DNA from: Bacteroidia bacterium
GTDB taxonomy: Bacteria; Bacteroidota; Bacteroidia; NS11-12g; UBA955
Assembly (NCBI GenBank): GCA_023254645.1
Contig: JALRLA010000083.1
Location: forward strand, 1-5,367
DNA length: 5,367 nucleotides
Direction of reading: 5' to 3'
Numbering within the stretch: the first letter of the stretch is position 1; every line of letters starts with the position of its first letter. Of the stretch, positions 1-5,367 are shown one piece after another. The translations under genes and the position numbers were made by a program. Below the pieces are notes generated by a model. That model was given only the letters and a program-made list of their open reading frames with translations. It made no database searches and was not told the origin of the DNA.

Positions 1-2375
1 ATGTCGCCTTTCCAGAACCGGCGACGCGACAAACGCACGTACCAGTTGGAGAGGTGTTCGGTGACAAAATCTTCAATGGCTCGGGCGGCTCGTGTTGGAT
101 CATAATCGTCAAAAGCAGCTTCAGCTTCGGCAATTAAGGAATTCAAGCGAGACAGTATCCAGCGATCCAATTCGGGGCGCTCGGCCAATGGAATTTGTTG
201 ATCGGCCTTGAATTGGAACCCGTCGACATTGGCATACAATGCAAAGAATCCGTAGGTGTTGTAAAGGGTCCCCAAGAATTTGCGCTGGGTCTCTTGAACA
301 CCCGAAAGGTCAAATTTGAGGTTGTCCCAAGGCTGAGAGTTCGAGGTCATGTACCAACGCACGGCGTCGGCACCGTATTGATCAACGGTCTCAAAAGGAT
401 CGATGGCATTGCCCAGACGCTTGGACATCTTGTTGCCGTGTTTGTCTAGAACGAGGCCGTTGGCGATCACGTTTTTGAAGGCCACTTGGTCGAACAACAA
501 GGTTGCCAGGGTGTGAAGGGTAAAGAACCACCCGCGGGTTTGGTCTACGCCCTCAGCGATGAAGTCGGCGGGGTAATTCTTTTCGAATTGATCGAGGTTT
601 TCGAAGGGGTAGTGCCACTGGGCATAGGGCATGGCTCCTGAGTCAAACCAAACGTCGATCAAATCGGCCTCGCGCTGCATGGGTTTTCCAGATGCGCTCA
701 CCAAAGTGATGCGGTCTACGTAGGGGCGGTGCAGGTCAAATTCGCTGCGATCAATCGACTGGTTCAAACCGAGTTGAGCGTTGGCCTTTTCGATTTCAGC
801 CACCAACTCGTCCAAACTGCCGATGCAGATCTCTTCGCTGCCGTCTTCGGTTCTCCAAATGGGCAGAGGAGTTCCCCAAAAACGCGAACGAGACAAGTTC
901 CAGTCAACCAGGTTTTCCAACCAGTGACCAAATCGTCCTTCACCCGTGCTCTTGGGCTTCCAGTTGATGGTTTTGTTCAGCTCCACCAAGCGGTCTTTGG
1001 CTGCGGTGGTTTTGATGAACCAACTCTCCAAGGGGTAGTAGAGAATGGGTTTGTCGGTGCGCCAGCAATGGGGATAGCTGTGCTCGTATTTCTCGACCTT
1101 GAAGGCCTTGTTTTCTTGTTTGAGCTTGATGGCCAAGCGCTCGTCTACGCTCAAGTATTTGTCGCGGCCTTGCTGCGCTGCGGCCGCCCCTTTCTCCTCT
1201 TCCGTGAGGTAAGCCTCTTTGACAAACTCGCCAGCAAAATCGCTGACCTCGGCCACAAAACGACCCGTCTTATCGACCAAGGTCAAGGAACCAATGCCGT
1301 TGTCTTTGGCCGTCTTGAAGTCATCGCCACCAAAAGAAGGGGCAATGTGAACAATACCTGTACCGTCTTCGGTGCTCACAAAATCAGCGCAGACCACGCG
1401 GAAGGCATCGCCATCGCTCGGTTGGGCATAGGGCAACAACTGCTCGTACGATTGACCCGCTAGGTCGGCTCCTTTTACGCGGTTACCACGTTTCCAGGGT
1501 TGTGCTTTGGCGGCAGGGTCATAGGCGGGCAATTCGCCTTCGCATTCGGCCTCGGCTTGGAAGTGTTTGCCCAACAAAGCTTCAGCCAAGGTCACTCGGA
1601 TCGCTTGGCCCGTGTAAGCATTGTAGGTATCGACTTCGATGTAGTCGATTTTAGCCCCCACCGCCAAGGCGGTGTTGGAAGGCAAGGTCCAAGGCGTGGT
1701 GGTCCAAGCCAAGAAGTATTCACCGGGTTTGCCAGCCTTGGCAAACTGCGCCACGACGGTGGTGTCTTTGACGTTTTGGTAGGTACCGGGTTGGTTCAGC
1801 TCGTGGCTGGACAATCCGGTTCCTGCAGCAGGTGAATAGGGCTGAATGGTATAGCCTTTGTACAGGTATCCTTTGTCGTAAAGGCGCTTGAGCAAGTGCC
1901 ACAAGGTCTCGACATACTCCGTATCACAGGTGATGTAGGGGTTTTCCAAATCGACCCAGAAACCGATGCGCTCGGTCAGAGCGTCCCATCGGTCTTTGAA
2001 CATGAAAACGTCTTCACGGCAGGCCTTGTTGTAGTCTTCCATGGAGATCTTGACCCCGATGTCGTCTTTGCGAATGCCCAGACGCTTTTCCACCTGCAAT
2101 TCGATGGGCAAACCGTGGGTATCCCAGCCGGCTCTTCGCTCTACGCGATAGCCCTGCAAGGTTTTGTAGCGGCAGAACATGTCCTTCATGGCACGCGCCA
2201 TGACGTGGTGAATGCCGGGCATGCCGTTGGCACTGGGAGGGCCTTCAAAAAAGGTAAAGGACAGCGAGGGGTCTCGCTGTTCCACGCTTTGGCCGAAAAT
2301 TCCGTTCTCCTTCCAGAAGGCCAGGATTTCTTCCTCGATTTGGGGCCAATTCAGTTGCTTGAGGGTGGGGTACAT
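1..2375 (-). CDS. ileS: Isoleucyl-tRNA synthetase, 3' end cut by window edge
   Basis: Cytoplasmic class I aminoacyl-tRNA synthetase that charges tRNA(Ile) with isoleucine using ATP. The reverse strand is open without a stop from the ATG at 2375 to base 1, giving 791 codons; bacterial IleS is usually about 900-1,150 residues, so the rest of the anticodon-binding region lies outside. Seen in order: [10 protein letters not shown] at 42-51 leading into the ATP-binding signature as GIHH (54-57); [11 protein letters not shown] at 80-90; the CP1 editing domain with [10 protein letters not shown] at 225-234 and [15 protein letters not shown] at 338-352; [15 protein letters not shown] at 493-507; DVWFDSG at 574-580; the second signature KMSKR at 649-653; and the start of the anticodon-binding domain ([14 protein letters not shown], 777-790). 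GIHH with KMSKR suggests an IleS2-like (eukaryote-like) enzyme. The ATG is preferred because an in-frame TTG eight codons upstream overlaps the probable -7 element. No clear Shine-Dalgarno is present. The family call is very secure. Confidence 0.97.
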   Translation of the reverse strand, partial: MYPTLKQLNWPQIEEEILAFWKENGIFGQSVEQRDPSLSFTFFEGPPSANGMPGIHHVMARAMKDMFCRYKTLQGYRVERRAGWDTHGLPIELQVEKRLGIRKDDIGVKISMEDYNKACREDVFMFKDRWDALTERIGFWVDLENPYITCDTEYVETLWHLLKRLYDKGYLYKGYTIQPYSPAAGTGLSSHELNQPGTYQNVKDTTVVAQFAKAGKPGEYFLAWTTTPWTLPSNTALAVGAKIDYIEVDTYNAYTGQAIRVTLAEALLGKHFQAEAECEGELPAYDPAAKAQPWKRGNRVKGADLAGQSYEQLLPYAQPSDGDAFRVVCADFVSTEDGTGIVHIAPSFGGDDFKTAKDNGIGSLTLVDKTGRFVAEVSDFAGEFVKEAYLTEEEKGAAAAQQGRDKYLSVDERLAIKLKQENKAFKVEKYEHSYPHCWRTDKPILYYPLESWFIKTTAAKDRLVELNKTINWKPKSTGEGRFGHWLENLVDWNLSRSRFWGTPLPIWRTEDGSEEICIGSLDELVAEIEKANAQLGLNQSIDRSEFDLHRPYVDRITLVSASGKPMQREADLIDVWFDSGAMPYAQWHYPFENLDQFEKNYPADFIAEGVDQTRGWFFTLHTLATLLFDQVAFKNVIANGLVLDKHGNKMSKRLGNAIDPFETVDQYGADAVRWYMTSNSQPWDNLKFDLSGVQETQRKFLGTLYNTYGFFALYANVDGFQFKADQQIPLAERPELDRWILSRLNSLIAEAEAAFDDYDPTRAARAIEDFVTEHLSNWYVRLSRRRFWKGD

Positions 2376-2396
2376 GCCAGATTCTTTGGAAAGGGG

Positions 2397-2404
2397 CAAA
2401 AATA
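2397..2404 (-). promoter_or_regulatory. Candidate ileS promoter -7 element (TATTTTTG)
   Basis: On the minus strand TATTTTTG exactly matches the Bacteroidota -7 consensus TAnnTTTG and lies 21 bases before the ileS ATG. It would give a very short leader of roughly 15 bases. No good -33 TTG is found 19 bases upstream, where the sequence reads TGT next to the T-run of the terminator, so the match rests on one element. The position, just after a terminator and just before a housekeeping gene, supports it. Confidence 0.45.
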
Positions 2405-2428
2405 GGGCTTTTTGGGCCCAGACACACG

Positions 2429-2460
2429 AAAAAGGGGCGGCCAGTCGGCCGCCCCTTTTT
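2429..2460 (-). terminator. Intrinsic terminator between the secreted hydrolase gene and ileS
   Basis: A perfect 14-bp inverted repeat (AAAAAGGGGCGGCC paired with GGCCGCCCCTTTTT) encloses a 4-base loop, with a GC-rich core and a terminal run of five T. It lies 22 bases beyond the hydrolase stop codon on the minus strand, where a Rho-independent terminator is expected. The A-run/T-run symmetry means it could also work on the plus strand, but no plus-strand gene converges on it here. Confidence 0.9.
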
Positions 2461-2482
2461 CAAAATCGAATCGCTACTCGGC

Positions 2483-3976
2483 TTATTCGATGATGAGTTT
2501 CTTGGTTCCGGTTCCAAAATCGAACTGCAATTCTACCAAGTAGATACCGGTAGGCAGGTCGATTGATTGGTCGATGCGGTTGTTCTCAGCAGTCAAACGA
2601 GCCAAGGTGCGGCCGTTCAAATCGCGTACCACAGCACCGTTCAAGTTGTTGTTGGTCCAGTTGCTCTGAATCACCACGCGGTCTTGAGCGGGGTTGGGAG
2701 ACAAAGTCACGTTGCTGGACAACTCAGCGGGGTTGATGCCCACAGAATTCACATAACCCAAAGTCACAGCCAAACGAGGAGCGATGTATCCGCAGATGCT
2801 GTCAACAAAAGTCATGGCGCGAGCCTTGCTCATGAAGGGGTTGGTGGCTTTACCGCTGGCCAAAATAACCGTGGGGTTATAGGGAGGGCTAGGCAACATC
2901 TTGATGGCGTTGGTATCCCACCACTCGTAAGGACCTGAAGCGTTGACCAAACCGGCAATGGGGTACAAACCGTCCAAGCCGTCGTTCAACAAGTTGGCCT
3001 GACGGGTGTAGTCGTCCATAACCTTGCCTTTGTAAGCAGCATTGTTTCCGAAATCGTTTACGCGTTTCATGACGTCGTATCCGCCGGAAACCTCAACTAC
3101 CTGCAAAGTGGTACCAGGTACGTTTACCATACCGGTGGTGTAAGGAGCGAAAGGATCCATCATGCTGTGAACCCAGATCAAAGGCATTTCGCCCTTCTCC
3201 AACCAGCCGCTGTCACCCAAAGCACCGCCGATGCAGAAACCAATTTGAGCGTCAGTGGTGTAACCGGTGTTGCTCTCATTGCCGAAGCCAGGGTATCCAC
3301 CCAAACCGTGGCGATCGCCCCAGATGGTATCGTTTACATAGGCAACTCCCGTGTTGGGATCGCGGAACTTGTCGATTTTGATCTCGCTCTGGCGGTCCAA
3401 GCTAGCGAAAGCCGAAACGATGTAACCACCGGTTCCTTGACCACCCAAAACAATTTTGCTGGGGTCAATACCGTAGGGGTTTCCACCCTTGTCAGCCGAC
3501 TGCTTGAAGAAGCGAATGGCGGCAGAGATATCCTGAACGCCCTTGTAAGCAGCGTTGATGATGGTGTTTTTGCGAATGCTCTCGGTAGCACCTTGAGGGT
3601 TCCATCCCAAGCGGTAGCTGATCGAAGCCACCACATAACCGCGGCGAGCCAAATCTTTGCAAATGGCCACCGTAGCGCTGTCATCGCGGGCTCCAGTTGG
3701 AGTTTGGTTGATGTAGCGGGGAAGGAAGCTTCCAGTGTGGGTGTAAATCACCAAGGGACGGCTGGTCACGCCATCATTGGGGGCGTAAACATCCATGTAC
3801 AAGGGCTCCAAGGTGAAGGGAGGTCCACCCAACAGAACGGTGTAATTGCTGGCGTACAGCACATTTTTAGTGACGGTCACTTCGCTCTCGGCCAACACGC
3901 GATCGACGTATTTGGTCTGGGCGAAGCTCAGGTTGGCACACAGGGCTACCAAGCTGAGAATCAATAGTTTTTTCAT
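2483..3976 (-). CDS. Secreted alpha/beta-hydrolase-fold protein with T9SS sorting domain, nucleophile Ser replaced by Gly
   Basis: A complete 497-residue protein. Residues 1-19 form a signal peptide (KK, hydrophobic core, cleavage probably SFA|QT). Residues about 50-400 resemble the carboxylesterase / BD-FAE-like alpha/beta hydrolases. YMDVYAP at 60-66 and RPLVIYTHTGSF at 73-84 give the strand and oxyanion-hole loop, with HTG (80-82) where HGG is usual. SKIVLGGQGTGGY (173-185) is the nucleophile elbow. GALGDSGWLEKGEMPLIWVH (251-270) followed by D274 and P278-Y279 matches the family's usual HGxxDxxVPY region, so D274 is the likely acid. In the elbow the GxSxG serine is Gly181 (codon GGA), so ordinary serine-esterase chemistry is doubtful; no catalytic His is obvious. 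The tail from about 422 (VTLSPNPAQD, then LPTGIYLVEL and KKLIIE) is a type A T9SS sorting domain, predicting export across the outer membrane and surface attachment or release. Substrate unknown. It follows the receptor gene by 35 bp and is closed by the terminator at 2429-2460. Confidence 0.9.
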   Translation of the reverse strand: MKKLLILSLVALCANLSFAQTKYVDRVLAESEVTVTKNVLYASNYTVLLGGPPFTLEPLYMDVYAPNDGVTSRPLVIYTHTGSFLPRYINQTPTGARDDSATVAICKDLARRGYVVASISYRLGWNPQGATESIRKNTIINAAYKGVQDISAAIRFFKQSADKGGNPYGIDPSKIVLGGQGTGGYIVSAFASLDRQSEIKIDKFRDPNTGVAYVNDTIWGDRHGLGGYPGFGNESNTGYTTDAQIGFCIGGALGDSGWLEKGEMPLIWVHSMMDPFAPYTTGMVNVPGTTLQVVEVSGGYDVMKRVNDFGNNAAYKGKVMDDYTRQANLLNDGLDGLYPIAGLVNASGPYEWWDTNAIKMLPSPPYNPTVILASGKATNPFMSKARAMTFVDSICGYIAPRLAVTLGYVNSVGINPAELSSNVTLSPNPAQDRVVIQSNWTNNNLNGAVVRDLNGRTLARLTAENNRIDQSIDLPTGIYLVELQFDFGTGTKKLIIE

Positions 3977-3999
3977 GGTATTGTCGGTTTAATTTTTAA

Positions 4000-4029
4000 C
4001 GAAAATAGTTCTTAGAGTTCAAAGAGCAA
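4000..4029 (-). promoter_or_regulatory. Candidate Bacteroidota promoter for the secreted hydrolase gene
   Basis: On the minus strand TTG (4029-4027), a 19-base spacer and TATTTTCG (4007-4000) match the Bacteroidota pattern TTG-N19-TAnnTTTG with one mismatch in the -7 box. The -33 part lies inside the last codons of the receptor gene. The -7 box ends 23 bases before the hydrolase ATG, and the leader between them is A-rich, which is common at initiation sites in this phylum. Short motifs arise by chance, so this is a candidate that would let the hydrolase be expressed apart from the receptor. Confidence 0.42.
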
Positions 4030-5292
4030 CGAAGCGTAAGCCATGCGTCCAATTCTGGGGCCACCGTAGACCTGCATGACCATGTTATTGGTCAAGTTAG
4101 AAGCACCAATTTTCAAGCTGGCATCCCACTTGGGAATTTCCTTGCTGAGCATGGCATCAACCAGCCAATAAGTGGGTACATAACCCGTGAATTGGGGGGA
4201 ACCCTCAAAGGTGAAGCCTTGCACCCATTTGAAGTTGACGTTGAAGGCGCAATTCTCCCAATTCCAATCTTTGATGCCATCGGGCATAGCGTCAGTCAAG
4301 TCGATGCCGCTTCCCATGAACGAGAGGTTGAATTTGTGTTCAGGCGTATTGAAAGCGGGAATGATGGGGTCTTCTTTTTCCAGCTTATTGAGTTTGTTCC
4401 AGCTGTAATTGAAGCCCGCCGTGTAATTCTCTCCAATGAAGTAATTCCACCCTCCAGCAAAGCCCATGGTCGTTACGATCGATTGAGCATTGGTGGCGAT
4501 GCGGTAGACCTGGCCACCGGTGATGAATTGTAGGGTGTAATCGATGATGGGGTCAAAGCCCAATTGGTAGCCAATGAAGTCGCGGTATACGTTGAAGTAG
4601 GCTGAGGCGTCCATGCTCAAGCGGCGATCGGCCAGCAAAGACTTGTATCCCAATTCGACGCTGCGCACTCGCTCAGGGCGAACGGGATTGACGTTGAACC
4701 AGTTCAATTTGTTTAGATCTGGAATCAAGCCGTCGTAAACGTCAAACAAAGAGGGCAGGGTCACAAGGCTGTCGTAGCCATTGATGTTTCCGAGCAGAAT
4801 GGCTCGACCCACATTGTAATACAGGTATTGGTCGGCCAGGGTCGGGTTGCGCACACCGCTGGTCAGCGAAAGACGCCAGTAAGTCACCTTGTCAGGGGTG
4901 TAAACGACTGAGGCGGCGGGGCTAAAGATGACAGGGAAGTTGACGTTTTTATCAACCCTCGCTGTCAAGTTGATTTTCCAATGGTTGCGGCGATCTCGGT
5001 ATTCGGTGCCCGTATAAAGGCCCGCCTCTTGGTTGCGAATGACCACGCCGTTGGTGTCGGCAAAAATGGTTCCCTGGGTATTCGGGGTGTACAAACGGGC
5101 CGAAAAACCCGAAGTGACTTTCCAGAAATCGCCCACTCTCCAACTGTGTTCCCCCTGGGTATGATACAGGGCGGAACGGTCGTAAAAACCGCTCCCACCT
5201 TCGCCGAAGCTTTTCAAGGAAGTAATGGCGGTTTTCAAGGAGTCGAATCGCTCGGTACCAGGGGAGTAGCGATCAAAGGTGTTGGGTTGCTG
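4012..5292 (-). CDS. TonB-dependent outer-membrane receptor, C-terminal barrel part (5' end missing)
   Basis: TonB-dependent receptors are 22-strand outer-membrane barrels that import large substrates using TonB-ExbBD energy. About 426 residues are present, roughly the C-terminal half of a typical 750-1,000-residue Bacteroidota receptor; the signal peptide, carboxypeptidase-like domain, TonB box and plug are absent. Numbering from the TTG at 5238, FSPAASVVYTPD (105-116) leads into SGVRNPTLADQYLYYNVGRA (127-146), the conserved barrel block of this group. Then come RPERVRSVELGYKSL (187-201), FNTPEHKFNLSF (296-307), and a last strand YASLLFEL at the C-terminus, with alternating aromatic beta-strand patterns throughout. 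No credible start exists: the TTG is internal, because receptor-like sequence (NTFDRYSPGT) continues upstream to about 5283, and the frame meets a TAA at 5313-5311 just before. Sequence above about 5292 encodes an unrelated protein. The substrate cannot be told from this half. It may be co-transcribed with the hydrolase gene 35 bp downstream, with no terminator between them. Confidence 0.88.
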   Translation of the reverse strand, partial: QQPNTFDRYSPGTERFDSLKTAITSLKSFGEGGSGFYDRSALYHTQGEHSWRVGDFWKVTSGFSARLYTPNTQGTIFADTNGVVIRNQEAGLYTGTEYRDRRNHWKINLTARVDKNVNFPVIFSPAASVVYTPDKVTYWRLSLTSGVRNPTLADQYLYYNVGRAILLGNINGYDSLVTLPSLFDVYDGLIPDLNKLNWFNVNPVRPERVRSVELGYKSLLADRRLSMDASAYFNVYRDFIGYQLGFDPIIDYTLQFITGGQVYRIATNAQSIVTTMGFAGGWNYFIGENYTAGFNYSWNKLNKLEKEDPIIPAFNTPEHKFNLSFMGSGIDLTDAMPDGIKDWNWENCAFNVNFKWVQGFTFEGSPQFTGYVPTYWLVDAMLSKEIPKWDASLKIGASNLTNNMVMQVYGGPRIGRMAYASLLFEL

Positions 5293-5366
5293 CGGAAAAT
5301 GGTGCCACCGTTATTTACCAGAATGTCGATGCCGCCCCAGACTTCCAGCGCGTCTTCGGCGAGCTG
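5292..5366 (-). pseudogene. Short-chain dehydrogenase/reductase (SDR) fragment, cut at both ends
   Basis: The minus-strand frame starting at 5366 reads QLAEDALEVWGGIDILVNN, then GGTIFR. This matches the central SDR segment: the end of helix D followed by beta-4 and its NNAG motif, here NNGG, which packs against the nicotinamide cofactor. The following TIFR resembles KduD/gluconate-5-dehydrogenase-like SDRs, but 25 residues cannot fix a subfamily. After about 5292 the similarity stops; the frame continues as proline/threonine-rich nonsense to a TGA at 5237-5235, while the receptor frame becomes meaningful. The Rossmann N-terminus is beyond the window and the catalytic YxxxK half is absent. It is labelled pseudogene because the reading is broken; it may instead be an assembly chimera at a contig end. 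Confidence 0.6.
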
Positions 5367-5367
5367 G

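Noticed and set aside
729..1463. Long plus-strand open frame (244 codons) opposite ileS
   Set aside because: It is antisense to the well-conserved IleS editing and catalytic regions, shows no recognisable domain, and is explained by codon bias of the real gene. The other plus-strand frames between 195 and 2493 are rejected for the same reason.
2400..2420. Short GGGC/GCCC hairpin just upstream of ileS
   Set aside because: It has only four base pairs with a seven-base loop and overlaps the probable promoter; this is within chance expectation.
3167..3967. Plus-strand open frame (266 codons) opposite the secreted hydrolase
   Set aside because: It has low-complexity A/V/G/S-rich composition with no domain, and it is the exact antisense of a gene with a clear signal peptide, fold and sorting tail.
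3920..3976. Secreted hydrolase as a lipoprotein (cysteine at residue 13)
   Set aside because: The residues before Cys13 read VAL, which lacks the small residue a lipobox needs at -1, and a standard cleavage site follows at SFA|QT. The T9SS tail fits a soluble exported protein.
5235..5238. TTG at 5238 as the true start of the receptor gene
   Set aside because: Receptor-like sequence (NTFDRYSPGT) continues in frame upstream of it, there is no signal peptide after it, and it would begin mid-barrel.
1..5367. CRISPR array, tRNA/rRNA, insertion sequence or phage-like module
   Set aside because: No regularly spaced repeats, structured RNA genes, transposase motifs or terminal inverted repeats are visible on either strand.

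Overview
The window looks like part of a Bacteroidota (Bacteroidetes) genome. Three things point there. A secreted protein ends in a type IX secretion (T9SS) type A sorting domain. The TonB-dependent receptor has the conserved barrel block typical of that phylum. Promoter-like sites match the Bacteroidota pattern TTG-N19-TAnnTTTG, and no clear Shine-Dalgarno sequence precedes the starts. I would not go below phylum. All recognisable genes are on the minus strand, so the reading order runs from high to low coordinates.

Layout in transcription order: (1) 5367 to about 5292 is a short fragment of a short-chain dehydrogenase/reductase (SDR), cut by the window edge and joined abruptly to the next gene. 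(2) About 5292 to 4012 is the C-terminal barrel part of an outer-membrane TonB-dependent receptor whose N-terminal half is absent. (3) After a 35-bp gap carrying a promoter candidate, 3976 to 2483 is a complete 497-residue secreted alpha/beta-hydrolase-fold protein with signal peptide and T9SS sorting tail. Its expected nucleophile serine is replaced by glycine. (4) A 107-bp gap holds a strong intrinsic terminator and a promoter-like -7 element. (5) 2375 to 1 is the first 791 codons of isoleucyl-tRNA synthetase (ileS), running off the left edge.

The receptor and the secreted hydrolase-fold protein probably form a surface-related transcription unit, with possible read-through plus a promoter for the second gene, closed by the terminator. 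ileS is an unrelated housekeeping gene with its own likely promoter. No gap exceeds 110 bp, and I found no tRNA, rRNA, CRISPR array, insertion sequence or large repeat.

I see no new multi-gene system. The points most worth a second look are the swapped GXHH signature in IleS (in place of HXGH), the missing nucleophile in the secreted hydrolase, and the SDR/receptor junction at about 5290, which may be an assembly chimera.
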